Part shown: one piece after another, positions 1 to 8,629 of the stretch
Position numbering within the stretch: position 1 is the stretch's first letter
Layout of the letters: every line of letters begins with the position of its first letter
NCBI RefSeq assembly: GCF_016755635.1
Contig: NZ_CP051500.1
Coordinates: 744,001 to 808,000 of the forward strand
From: Helicobacter pylori
GTDB lineage: Bacteria > Campylobacterota > Campylobacteria > Campylobacterales > Helicobacteraceae
Direction: 5' to 3'
Length of the DNA stretch: 64,000 nt
Translations under genes and position numbers: made by a program
Notes under the pieces: generated by a model
What the model saw: the letters and a program-made list of their open reading frames with translations, nothing else
Database searches by the model: none
Told to the model about the DNA's origin: nothing

Positions 1-480
1 AGTGAAAATTCTTTAACAGATTTAATCAAAGAATTAAAAGAAAAGAAAAAAGAAATCACGCATTCTTTAATCTTATCTAAAATGTCTTTAGGGGCAGTGA
101 TCAGGCTTATTTTTTGTTATAAGTTAGAGGGGATAATATTAGATTTAAAGCGCATCAATTTCAAATCCTATTACCCCAATAATAAAAATGCATTATTTAT
201 CAACAATAAGAAAAATCCATTATCTGGTGCTTCAAAGGTTCATATTGCTTTAAACTTGTTATGGACGATTAGAAATCGAGCGTATCATTGGGAAAATTTA
301 CTCAAAATCCAACCGAACAAGCGCCCACGCATTACGACTTATTTCACTGGGTTAAAAGACAATGATAGGGCAAAAATTCCTATGAATATCAGTGTAGAAC
401 CAAGTAAAATCGTCTTGTTTTTAGATGATTTAATTAAAAGCATCGGAAATAAAGACTTGGAAAATTTAAGTAATTTGTGA
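1..480 (+). CDS. Abi-like (HEPN-type) protein, 3' part only
   Basis: The frame is open from base 1, so the start lies outside the window; about 159 C-terminal residues are visible and end at TGA. The best clue is I-R-N-R-A-Y-H-W near residue 90 of the visible part. It fits the R-x4-H signature of HEPN domains, and its surroundings recall the Abi_2 group of abortive-infection proteins. Many HEPN proteins are RNases in toxin-antitoxin or phage-defence systems. The assignment rests on this motif and overall character only, so it is tentative. It sits beside a XerT-type recombinase, an accessory-gene context. Confidence 0.45.
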   Translation, partial: SENSLTDLIKELKEKKKEITHSLILSKMSLGAVIRLIFCYKLEGIILDLKRINFKSYYPNNKNALFINNKKNPLSGASKVHIALNLLWTIRNRAYHWENLLKIQPNKRPRITTYFTGLKDNDRAKIPMNISVEPSKIVLFLDDLIKSIGNKDLENLSNL

Positions 481-559
481 AAAGGTGGGCTTCGGTTAGC
501 CCATTGAATGTAGATGCATTATAACTCAAAAATCAAAATAAATCAAATTTCTTAAAAAC

Positions 560-1633
560 CTAATCGCTTTTTTCATTTTTTAACAATCCTTTTAACACAA
601 GAGCCACTTTTTTATTGTGTTCTTGAGTGGTATGGATATAGATTTTAGTAGAAAGCAAAGAACTATGACCCAACGCTCTTGAAGTTAAAACCAAATCCTG
701 TGTTTCATCATAAATAAAAGTAGCAAAACTATGCCTAAAAAGATGCAAACCTAATCCATAAGATTTTACATCAATATTAGAGAGCTTAAAAATTTTAGCG
801 ATAAAGCCCTTTAAAGAGCAAGTTTTTTGTGTGGTGTTGTTTTTTGCTTTTTTAAACACAAAACGCCCCTTAAAACTCTTTAATCGTTTAGTATCGCTTA
901 GCCACGCATTCAAAGGAACTTGCAAAAATTCTTTTTCAATATAAGCGTATCTCTCTTTATTGTTTTTGCCTTTGATTAAAAGGCGGTAGTGGTTATTTTC
1001 TAAAGCAATGTTTTTTAGCTCCAAATCTAAGGCTTCAAACTTCCTTAACCCCCCTAATGCAATAAGCAGTAAAATACACTGATTGCGTTTTTCAAAACTG
1101 GTTTTGGGATAGTATTTTAGAAGAGCTTGGATAAAAGCCTTAAAATCATTTTTATTCAAATGTTTAGGCAAATGCGTTCCTTTCTTGGCAAATGATAGAT
1201 TTTTAAGTTCAAAATCAAAGCTATAGTTTCTTTTTCTGTCTAAATAATCAAAGAATTGTCTTAAATACATCACATATTTAGCCATAGAGCTTGGTTTTCT
1301 ATTTTTGGCTAATCCAAATAAGAAGTCTATAACCTGTTCTTCTGCTAGATTGTGCAAGGATTTGAGCTTAATCCTATTATCAAAATATTCAAAGAACAAA
1401 AATAAGCCTTGCATCATAATCGTATGCCTAACGCCTTGATTATAAAGCTTGTGATTGAGTTCTTTCAATGCGATAAGACTTTGGCACTCTAAAACTCTAT
1501 CTTGCCATTTTAAGACCAATTGTAAATCATTCACGCTTTGAATGCGTATCATTGTTTTAAACTTATAGTGCAAAAATGACTTAATATTATCAAACAATTC
1601 CCTACTAACCCTACTCATTTTACAATCACTCAT
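560..1633 (-). CDS. xerT: XerT-type tyrosine recombinase
   Basis: This 357-residue protein has an N-terminal SAM-like core-binding part and a C-terminal tyrosine recombinase catalytic domain. All catalytic residues are visible: Arg in GLRKFEAL (near 200), Lys in the GKNNKERYAY hairpin, H-L-F-R-H (near 300), His in LGHSSLLSTK and the nucleophile Tyr in KIYIHTT. Its sequence differs from the chromosome-dimer recombinase XerH. Length and character fit XerT, the integrase of the H. pylori plasticity-zone conjugative elements. An AGGGAG ribosome site precedes the ATG. No conjugation genes are in the window, so it is either an element end or a stranded integrase. Confidence 0.78.
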   Translation of the reverse strand: MSDCKMSRVSRELFDNIKSFLHYKFKTMIRIQSVNDLQLVLKWQDRVLECQSLIALKELNHKLYNQGVRHTIMMQGLFLFFEYFDNRIKLKSLHNLAEEQVIDFLFGLAKNRKPSSMAKYVMYLRQFFDYLDRKRNYSFDFELKNLSFAKKGTHLPKHLNKNDFKAFIQALLKYYPKTSFEKRNQCILLLIALGGLRKFEALDLELKNIALENNHYRLLIKGKNNKERYAYIEKEFLQVPLNAWLSDTKRLKSFKGRFVFKKAKNNTTQKTCSLKGFIAKIFKLSNIDVKSYGLGLHLFRHSFATFIYDETQDLVLTSRALGHSSLLSTKIYIHTTQEHNKKVALVLKGLLKNEKSD

Positions 1634-1664
1634 CTTTCTCCCTTAGTTATTTTTAATCAATAAA

Positions 1665-1677
1665 AATCATCTTGTAG
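1665..1677 (+). repeat. 13-bp direct repeat, copy 1
   Basis: AATCATCTTGTAG occurs here and again, exactly, at 1984-1996. It lies just upstream of xerT and four bases before an AAGAATG motif. Confidence 0.7.
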
Positions 1678-1681
1678 GGTT

Positions 1682-1691
1682 AAGAATGAGA
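1682..1691 (+). repeat. AAGAATGAGA, possible XerT-element target, left copy
   Basis: The ten bases AAGAATGAGA recur inverted at 2016-2025. AAGAATG alone also occurs at 1909-1915. AAGAATG is recalled as the insertion motif of H. pylori ICEHptfs/TnPZ elements; the match is visible, the role is inferred. Confidence 0.45.
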
Positions 1692-1783
1692 CTTTTTTCG
1701 CAACAATAACGAATTAAATAGCCTAAAAATTTAAGATTATTTTAAGCTTTTGAGCTCCCATGAATACGATAATTAAACAGAAA

Positions 1784-1801
1784 GCGGAAAAAATTTTCCG
1801 C
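1784..1801. repeat. Perfect palindrome GCGGAAAAAATTTTCCGC
   Basis: Eight-base arms GCGGAAAA and TTTTCCGC flank a two-base centre. The GC ends stand out in this AT-rich gap. It lies about 150 bp upstream of the xerT start and could be a recombinase or regulator site. It lacks a clear T-tract on either side, so a terminator is less likely. Confidence 0.6.
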
Positions 1802-1983
1802 ATAATTATATTATAATAAAGGGAAAGAAGTTTTTGTTTTTGATAAGTAATATTAGATCATGTATTAGTGCTTTCAAAAAAAAGAAAAAAAGAGGGAAAA
1901 ATAGAAAAAAGAATGTGAGCTTTAATAAAAAATAAAACATTTTTTAAGGTTATTTTTGTAGATTTTTGGTATAATAACAGAGT

Positions 1984-1996
1984 AATCATCTTGTAG
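1984..1996 (+). repeat. 13-bp direct repeat, copy 2
   Basis: Exact second copy of AATCATCTTGTAG (first at 1665-1677), 319 bp away and 20 bp before the inverted AAGAATGAGA at 2016-2025. Confidence 0.7.
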
Positions 1997-2015
1997 ATTA
2001 GATTTAGCTTAAAAA

Positions 2016-2025
2016 TCTCATTCTT
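2016..2025 (-). repeat. AAGAATGAGA, inverted copy overlapping a stop codon
   Basis: On the minus strand this reads AAGAATGAGA and contains the TGA stop of the dynamin-like gene. It is the inverted partner of 1682-1691. An integration target at the very end of a gene would leave that gene's product unchanged after insertion. Confidence 0.45.
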
Positions 2026-3890
2026 CATTGCATGCTCCTTGTTTTGATATTGTTAGATGGATACTATTAGAGATGTATCCTAATTTTTCATGGGCTTCTT
2101 TCAATTGTCTTTTCATGCGTTCGTAATGATCAACAAGTTTGTTAAAACCGGCGTTGAGTTCTTCAATCATTCCCAATGTGCCTTTTTTATAACTTTCAAT
2201 GCGGCTTTTCACATTCTCTGCAATTTTTTCACAAACTTCATCTAATTTCTTATCCACTTCTTTTCTTTGTTGGGATTTTTCATAATCTGAATCAAAAAAA
2301 CTCCACACTGATTTAACTATCCCCACAAATGCTAAACACACTCCTGCAATTAGTGCAAACTCACCTACTACAGGCGTCAATAGAAGCAAAATCAAACCTC
2401 CTATTGAACTAAATAAGCCTATTTTATCAATGCCGCTATCAATATTGAAACTAAAATCAAAACCACTATCAATGTTGATGCGATCTAACATTATTAGAGA
2501 ATCTTTAAACCTTTCTTCAAATTGTTCAATATTTTTTCCTATACTTCCGCGGAATCGTTCCTCACATTCTTTGAACCGCCGTTCTATGTTCTCAATCAAT
2601 TTTGTCTCTCTTTGTTTGAGTTCATTTTTAAAAATTTCTTCACATTTCTCATTTTCAATGTCGTCATCAATGTGCGCATGCATTTCTTCTCTAAAATCAG
2701 ATTTGAATCGCTCTATTTCTGTGAATACTAAATTTGTTAAATTGGATATATATTTTTCTTTAGAACGATCCAAATTATCACAAACTTCTTGGTGGTGGTT
2801 CTTTATTTCTCTGATGGTTGGATCTATCTGTCTGTCAATCGTGTTTACGATCGCTTTTTGTAATTTTTGCTTTTAAAGCTTTATTGCAGTTGGATTCTAT
2901 GATTTTGTTGCGTGAGTTTTCAAGAAGCGCTTCGGTTATAAATTCTCTTAATTGTTGGAAACGGGATTTATACAATAATTCTTCTACTTTAAAAATTTCT
3001 AGAAATTTTTGTTTGTTTTTATAAAAATCACTCTCTGGCAACAACGCCGATGAAAGACCATAGAAAGCCATTTGGGTGCTGACTATTTGATGCCCCATGT
3101 AGTGTTTGCCTAAAATGTTTTTCATTTCTTTATTTAAAATTTTTAAGCTTTCTTTTTCGCTTCCATCAATAAGCCCATCTTTGAAAGCTCTCGGGTTGTT
3201 AATCGGTTTGTTAAAAATCGTCCATACCTCTGTTTGCGAATCAAGTTGTTTTTGGATTTTTTCAATCGTCCCTTCTTTTCTCTCTTCTCCTTTTTGCGGA
3301 GGGGTGGGCTTTTTGGTAACATAAAAAATAGCATGGGCTTTTTGTGTAGCGTTAGAAATTTGCTGAATAACTTTCTTTTCGTCGCCTTCTATCCCTGGCA
3401 TATCCAACAAAACAAAATTTTGATGGTTGTATTGGAAAGAATAAGATCGTGTTTTTAAAGTGAAATCGCTCCTCCCATCGCCTATAGCCATTCCATCTTG
3501 CAATGAATGAAGTTCGTTTAAAATAGCTTGTTTTTTGCGTTCATCATTTTGATAATTGTTTTGGTAAGTTGAATAAAGCCGCTTGAATCGTTCTTGTTGA
3601 ACCACTTTACTTTATTCTTTAAAAAACAGCCTCAAACATTCAATAAGGGTTGATTTCCCCGCACCGGTTTCCCCATAAAAGGCAATGGTAAAATTTTCCC
3701 ATTCTTCATTATTTTTTAAACTTTCAAGCTCTTTTAAACTTTTAGATTCTAATTTTTGAAACACCTCCAACGCTTCTTGGTTGAATTTCTTTAGTTTTTC
3801 ATCTTTATCATCAGTGTTTTTGAAAATACTTTGAAGATCTTTAATACTCTTTTCTACGCCAAGATAAATGTTTTTCATTTTTGCCCTCAT
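2018..3890 (-). pseudogene. Dynamin-like GTPase, broken by a stop and a frameshift
   Basis: Three pieces read as one roughly 623-residue protein. Piece 1 (3890-3612) has a helical N-terminus and a P-loop GETGAGKST. An in-frame TAA at 3612-3614 ends it, and piece 2 (3605-2835) continues in the same frame with DMPGIEGDE (G3) and IFNKP (G4-like). Near a five-base T run at 2864-2868 the frame shifts by one; the other frame is open from about 2868 through the third piece (2773-2018), which carries two hydrophobic segments near its middle and long coiled coils. P-loop GTPase, coiled coil and membrane hairpin together suggest a bacterial dynamin-like protein. Both lesions must be repaired for full length, so this strain likely lacks the function. 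Confidence 0.72.
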
Positions 3891-3982
3891 GCCGAACTTT
3901 TCTGACGCATTTTAACAAAAAAAACGCAAACCCCCACGCTCCAGCCACGCTATAGCCGTGCTTTTAGCCTTATGACTAACTT

Positions 3983-5302
3983 TTAAAAAGGGCTCAAAAC
4001 CTTAGCGAGTAAGATATTGTCTTTAAACACACTAGGCATAATCGTGTAATGCCCGGGTTTTAAAGGGGTGGTTAAGGTGCTGTCATTGATTAAAATTTCC
4101 CCATCCACTTCAGGCGCCCATCTCAAATCCCTAGCTTTGTAAAAATACTCGCCCTCTTTATTTTCCACTAACGCCTTAATGGGCTTATTCAACAAAGCCT
4201 TAAAGGAATGGTTTTGGTGTTTTAAAGCGATTTTATTCAAGGCTTTGATGCGGGCGTTGATGGTTTTTTTAGGCACTTTCTCTAAAGAATAGGCATGCGT
4301 GTTTTCTTCCGCGCTGAAAGCAAAAATATTCAATCTGTCAAACCGGAACTCGTCTAAAAACGCACTCAATTCTTCAAATTCACCCTCATTTTCTTCTGGA
4401 TGCCCTACAATGATCGTGCTTCTGATAAAGCTTTCTTTAACCTGCTTCATGGCGTTTAAAAGCTTTAAATGGTGCGCTTGGCTGGAGTTGCGACGCATTT
4501 TTTTAAGCATGGAGTCGCTGATATGCTGGATGGGCATGTCAAAATAATTTTGAAAAATAAGCGAGTCTTCAATCGCGCCAATCAGCTCTAAAGTGGTGCT
4601 AGAGGGGTAGAGGTATAAGATACGAGCACTCTTTAAGGCTTGTTGCTTGTCAATCGCTCTAATGAGCTGGATCAAGCCGTCTTTTTGCCCCTTATCGTAT
4701 AAAAATGAGCTAGAATCTTGAGCGATAAAAGTCATATCCTTATAGCCTTTAAGCGCGAGATTTTCCACTTCTTTTAAAATGGAGTCTAATTCCCTGCTTT
4801 GCAATTTCCCCTTAAAGCTAGGGATAGCGCAAAAAGAGCATTTTTGGTTACAGCCCTCAGAAATTTTAACGTAAGCATGCACGCTAGAGCCGGTGATGAT
4901 GCGCGCGTTATAATGCTCGCTTAAAAACACTTGCTCGCTGAACTGGTTTTGTTTTTTAGCGATTAAAATATCAATCTTGTCATAATCCCCCACGCCGGTA
5001 AAAATATCCACTTCAGGGATCAACTCTTTGATTTCATCTTTATAGCGCTCGCTCAAGCACCCGCTCGCAATCAAAATCGCTCCCTCTTTTTTGTCTTTGG
5101 CGGCGTTAAGAATGGTTTGAATGCTCTCTTGTTTGGCGCTTTCAATAAAACCGCAAGTGTTGATCAAAATCACATCAGCGTTTTTAGCGTCATTGGTGAG
5201 CGTGTAGTTATAAAGCTTGCCTAACATCACTTCTGAATCCACCAAGTTTTTAGAGCAACCTAATGAAATTAAGCAAAGTTGTTTGTTTTCTTTAACTTGC
5301 AT
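3983..5302 (-). CDS. rimO: Ribosomal protein S12 methylthiotransferase RimO
   Basis: This radical-SAM methylthiotransferase modifies an aspartate of ribosomal protein S12. The 439 residues show an N-terminal MTTase domain with Cys in ISLGCSKN, NTCGFIESA and ASGCLSER, then the radical-SAM cluster motif C-N-Q-K-C-S-F-C near 150, and a C-terminal TRAM-like region. NTCGFIESAKQES is typical of RimO rather than MiaB. The stop of gpt precedes its start by one base, so both are probably on one minus-strand message. Confidence 0.92.
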   Translation of the reverse strand: MQVKENKQLCLISLGCSKNLVDSEVMLGKLYNYTLTNDAKNADVILINTCGFIESAKQESIQTILNAAKDKKEGAILIASGCLSERYKDEIKELIPEVDIFTGVGDYDKIDILIAKKQNQFSEQVFLSEHYNARIITGSSVHAYVKISEGCNQKCSFCAIPSFKGKLQSRELDSILKEVENLALKGYKDMTFIAQDSSSFLYDKGQKDGLIQLIRAIDKQQALKSARILYLYPSSTTLELIGAIEDSLIFQNYFDMPIQHISDSMLKKMRRNSSQAHHLKLLNAMKQVKESFIRSTIIVGHPEENEGEFEELSAFLDEFRFDRLNIFAFSAEENTHAYSLEKVPKKTINARIKALNKIALKHQNHSFKALLNKPIKALVENKEGEYFYKARDLRWAPEVDGEILINDSTLTTPLKPGHYTIMPSVFKDNILLAKVLSPF

Positions 5303-5303
5303 G

Positions 5304-5765
5304 TTAATGGCTTTTCAAGTTTTTCAAATCCACTTCCCAAAAGAAATCAATCCATTCAGGAGCGTCTTTTAAAAACGCATCGGCTTTGTATTTCGCGCTT
5401 GTTTTTTGGAACAAACTCGCGCTATAAAACTTTTTATCAGGGTGTCTTTCTTCTAACACTTTAAGCACCGCTTCTAAAGAATTACCGCTATCTACGATTT
5501 CATCTACCACCAAAATGGTTTTTAGATGATCTTTGATCGTGGGGATATTTTCAATTTTTAGGGCGTTTTGTCGGTGGGTGGTGTCATAAGAAATCGCATT
5601 GATGCCATAAACTTCCCTTAAATCCCAGTGCAAACTCAAAAAATGCGCTAAAGTCATGCCCCCTCGCATCACGCACACAAGGGCTTCTGGGACATTGCAA
5701 ATTTGCTCTACTTGTTTGACTAATTCCAGGCTGTCTTTCAAAAAGGCTTCATAAGAATAATGCAT
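5304..5765 (-). CDS. gpt: Xanthine-guanine phosphoribosyltransferase
   Basis: The enzyme salvages guanine and xanthine with PRPP to give nucleotides, in the cytoplasm. The 153 residues match the size of E. coli Gpt. The PRPP-binding loop ILVVDEIVDSGNS lies near 90, and an early CVMRGGMTL segment fits the family. AAGGATTATA precedes the ATG. It is followed one base later by rimO. Close relatives differ in base specificity, so guanine versus hypoxanthine preference is not decided here. Confidence 0.85.
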   Translation of the reverse strand: MHYSYEAFLKDSLELVKQVEQICNVPEALVCVMRGGMTLAHFLSLHWDLREVYGINAISYDTTHRQNALKIENIPTIKDHLKTILVVDEIVDSGNSLEAVLKVLEERHPDKKFYSASLFQKTSAKYKADAFLKDAPEWIDFFWEVDLKNLKSH

Positions 5766-5773
5766 TATAATCC

Positions 5774-6883
5774 TTAAATTTCATGATATTGCTTCAAAAA
5801 GGTTGTATTCGTCGCACCGTCAAATCCCCTTAAATCCAAGTCGTTTAGGGCTAATTCTAGGGCGTTTAAAGCGTAAGCGGTTTTATAAACAGGAATGATC
5901 CCCATGTGGTTGATACGAATGAGTGTGTCTTTATAAGGCTCTTGACCGCCCGCAAATTGCACCTGGTATTTTTCTTTTAAAAGGTTTCTCAATTCTTTGG
6001 CATGCTCGCTAATAATCGTTGTCATGCTCAAGCTCGGGCTTTTAGGGAAAATCTTTAAACCTAGCGCTAAAACGGCTTTTTGAGTGGCTAAAGCGACTCT
6101 TTTAGTCTCCTTATAGAGCGCTTCAAAGCCCCCTAAATTTTGCACCAATTCAAAATAGCGTTGCAACCCTAAAGTGTGTAAAATAGGAGCGGTGTAGCTT
6201 GTGGTGTTGTTTCTTTGGTTTTTCAATTCGCTCTTCAAATTGAAATAAAACCCCACATCGCGTTCTTCTATGCGTTCAATCGCCTTTTGGCTCAATGCGA
6301 CTAGGCTCATCGCAGGAGGCAACATGAACGCTTTTTGACTCCCTCCAATGAGCGCATCAACATGCGTTATTTCTAAAGGCTCAACCCCTAAAGCGGTGAT
6401 AGCATCTACTATCACAAAAACATTCGGGTTAGTTTCTTTGATCGCTTGAGCGATTTTTTCTACAGGGTGTCGTAACCCCCCACTAGACTCGCATGCTTGA
6501 ATGCAAAACGCATCAATGTTAGGGTTGGCTTTAAGCGCGTTTAATATCCCATCCACTTGGGCCGGCGTGTCCCATTCATAGACTAATTCATGAGCTTTGA
6601 TAGAATGGGCTTTAGCGATCTTGCCAAACCTTTCGCCAAACTTTCCCGCATTAACAAAAAGCAACTCTTTTTGACACAACGAAACCACGCTCGCTTCCAT
6701 AGCCCCCGTCCCGCTACTATTTAAAAGCAAAACTTCTTCTAAACCGGTCATTTTTTTTAAATTTTCTCGCACGCTTTGGAAAATCTTTTCAAAATCTTTG
6801 GTGCGGTGGTGGGGCATTGGCTGAGAAAAGCTTGAGCGCATCTCTTCGCTAATGGCTACAGGGCCTGGAGTGAAAAGCAACAT
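5774..6883 (-). CDS. Class-V aminotransferase (serine/alanine-glyoxylate type)
   Basis: This pyridoxal-phosphate enzyme of the serine-pyruvate/alanine-glyoxylate family begins MLLFTPGPVAISEE, the family's usual N-terminus. The cofactor lysine is probably that in GGSQKAFMLP. A longer frame starts at 6928 but has no ribosome site, whereas AAAGG lies at workable spacing before the ATG at 6881-6883; I prefer the shorter 369-residue form. The substrate cannot be read from sequence. The relatives include SerC-like, aspartate- and alanine-using enzymes. It lies eight bases upstream of gpt on the same strand. Confidence 0.82.
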   Translation of the reverse strand: MLLFTPGPVAISEEMRSSFSQPMPHHRTKDFEKIFQSVRENLKKMTGLEEVLLLNSSGTGAMEASVVSLCQKELLFVNAGKFGERFGKIAKAHSIKAHELVYEWDTPAQVDGILNALKANPNIDAFCIQACESSGGLRHPVEKIAQAIKETNPNVFVIVDAITALGVEPLEITHVDALIGGSQKAFMLPPAMSLVALSQKAIERIEERDVGFYFNLKSELKNQRNNTTSYTAPILHTLGLQRYFELVQNLGGFEALYKETKRVALATQKAVLALGLKIFPKSPSLSMTTIISEHAKELRNLLKEKYQVQFAGGQEPYKDTLIRINHMGIIPVYKTAYALNALELALNDLDLRGFDGATNTTFLKQYHEI

Positions 6884-7031
6884 GTTAAAATTAACCTTTA
6901 ATTTTTGAGAGAATTTAAAAGGTATCATACTAAAACGCGCTTAAAATTAAGCCTTATTGTTTAAGAAAATCGCTTTTTAATGCAAATAAAATGCTAGAAT
7001 GCCATGATTTAAAAAGAATTTAAGGCAATGA

Positions 7032-7508
7032 TTGAATAAATTTAGTCTTCGCGCGTGTTTTCTAACCCTTTTTTTTAGCGGGTATTCTAAAAAAGCTCCT
7101 GGAACGATAGGGAGTTTAGTAGCGTTATTGCTAGGCTTACCTGTTTTAATTTTTTCGGCTAACACTTTGTTTTTAGCGGCAATTTTCATTGGGCTTATCG
7201 CTATCGCTCAAATAGATAAAGAAGAAGAAGAGAGTAAGATCCATGACAGCTCTTATATTGTGATAGACGAATTAGTGGGCATGTGGTTGGCGATGGCGAT
7301 TAGCGGGTTATCGTTAGCGGGCGTAATTTTGAGTTTTATCTTTTTTAGGATCTATGATATTACTAAGCCCTCACTCATTGGCAAGATAGACAAAGAAGTT
7401 AAAGGGGGCTTAGGGGTTGTGGCTGATGACGCTTTAGCGGGTGTTTTAGCCGGATTGAGCGCGTTATTAGCCATCAGTATTTTGGGATTTTTTAACATTA
7501 AACTTTAA
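7032..7508 (+). CDS. pgpA: Phosphatidylglycerophosphatase A
   Basis: PgpA removes phosphate from phosphatidylglycerophosphate to make phosphatidylglycerol at the inner membrane. The 158 residues contain the family's K-A-P-G-T-I-G-S motif near 20, V-I-D-E-L-V-G-M-W near 75 and F-F-R-I-Y-D-I-T-K-P-S near 105, with about four membrane segments. The start is TTG at 7032; an upstream ATG at 7028 is out of frame. It runs opposite to the aminotransferase gene, the two sharing a short divergent promoter region at 6930-7030. Confidence 0.88.
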   Translation: MNKFSLRACFLTLFFSGYSKKAPGTIGSLVALLLGLPVLIFSANTLFLAAIFIGLIAIAQIDKEEEESKIHDSSYIVIDELVGMWLAMAISGLSLAGVILSFIFFRIYDITKPSLIGKIDKEVKGGLGVVADDALAGVLAGLSALLAISILGFFNIKL

Positions 7509-7585
7509 TTGTAAGAAAATTCAAAAGCCTTTTTTTAGGTAAATATAGATAGACTTTATTGCAATCGTTTTTAGGGAGTTTGATC

Positions 7586-8629
7586 GTGGAATTTTGCGTT
7601 TTATTTGGTGGGGCGAGTTTTGAGCATGAAATCAGTATTGTGAGCGCGATCGCGCTTAAAGAAGCGCTAAAGGATAGGATTAAATATTTTATTTTTTTAG
7701 ATGAAAACCATCATTTTTACTTGATTGAAGAATCTAACATGCATTCAAAATACTTCGCTCAAATCAAAGAAAAAAAATTACCTCCCCTAATCCTTACGCA
7801 CAATGGCTTGCTTAAAAACTCGTTTTTAGGCACTAAAACGATAGAATTGCCTTTAGTGATCAATCTTGTGCATGGGGGCGATGGCGAAGATGGGAAATTA
7901 GCGAGCTTGTTAGAATTTTATCGTATCGCTTTTATAGGCCCTAGGATTGAAGCGAGCGTATTGAGTTATAACAAATATTTAACCAAGCTTTACGCCAAAG
8001 ACTTAGGGGTAAAGACTTTAGATCATATTCTTTTGAATGAAAAAAACCGCGCTAACGCTCTAAATTTGATTGGCTTTAATTTTCCTTTCATAATCAAGCC
8101 CAATAATGCCGGGAGCTCTTTAGGGGTGAGCGTTGTGAAAGAAGAAAAAGAATTGATTTACGCTTTAGACGGCGCGTTTGAATATTCTAAAGAGATCTTA
8201 ATAGAGCCTTTCATTCAGGGAGTGAAAGAATACAATTTAGCCGGCTGCAAGATCAAAAAGGATTTCTGTTTTTCCTATATTGAAGAGCCTAACAAACAGG
8301 AATTTTTAGATTTCAAACAAAAATATTTGGATTTTTCACGCACCAAAGCCCCTAAAGCGAACCTTTCTAACGCCCTAGAAGAACAACTAAAAGAAAATTT
8401 TAAAAAACTCTATAACGATTTGTTTGATGGCGCGATCATCCGTTGCGATTTTTTTGTCATAGAAAATGAAGTGTATCTTAATGAGATCAACCCCATTCCT
8501 GGCAGTTTGGCCAATTATTTGTTTGATGATTTTAAAACAACGCTAGAACATTTAGCGCAATCGTTACCCAAAACCCCTAAAATCCAAATCAAAAACTCTT
8601 ATTTGTTGCAAATCCAAAAGAATAAATGA
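7586..8629 (+). CDS. ddl: D-alanine--D-alanine ligase
   Basis: Ddl joins two D-alanines for the peptidoglycan precursor, in the cytoplasm. The ATP-grasp protein starts MEFCVLFGGASFEHE and shows LVHGGDGEDG near 100, KPNNAGSSLGV near 175 and LNEINPIPGS near 310, which carry the substrate and Mg-binding residues. The frame is open further upstream to a TTG at 7559, but AGGGAG at 7573-7578 and the family N-terminus favour GTG at 7586 (347 residues). The next gene begins immediately after its stop, and murF follows. Confidence 0.93.
   Translation: MEFCVLFGGASFEHEISIVSAIALKEALKDRIKYFIFLDENHHFYLIEESNMHSKYFAQIKEKKLPPLILTHNGLLKNSFLGTKTIELPLVINLVHGGDGEDGKLASLLEFYRIAFIGPRIEASVLSYNKYLTKLYAKDLGVKTLDHILLNEKNRANALNLIGFNFPFIIKPNNAGSSLGVSVVKEEKELIYALDGAFEYSKEILIEPFIQGVKEYNLAGCKIKKDFCFSYIEEPNKQEFLDFKQKYLDFSRTKAPKANLSNALEEQLKENFKKLYNDLFDGAIIRCDFFVIENEVYLNEINPIPGSLANYLFDDFKTTLEHLAQSLPKTPKIQIKNSYLLQIQKNK

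Larger units (their letters stand above)
1634..2017. other. Gene-free, repeat-rich stretch beside xerT
   Basis: No credible gene lies in these 384 bases. They hold two copies of a 13-bp direct repeat, two plus-strand AAGAATG motifs with a third just beyond the edge on the minus strand, a perfect 8-2-8 palindrome, and AT-rich TATAAT-like boxes near 1810 and 1970. AAGAATG is, from memory, the preferred insertion target of the XerT-carrying ICE/TnPZ elements. The arrangement suggests an element terminus or scar, but no complete element can be shown. Confidence 0.5.

Noticed and set aside
2864-2868. Phase-variation tract in the dynamin-like gene
   Set aside because: The run is only five bases, and a separate in-frame stop would still block the product, so decay is more likely than switching.
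2430-3458. Several plus-strand frames of 60-150 residues across 2.4-3.5 kb
   Set aside because: They oppose the dynamin-like pseudogene; the minus-strand pieces carry GTPase motifs and these do not.
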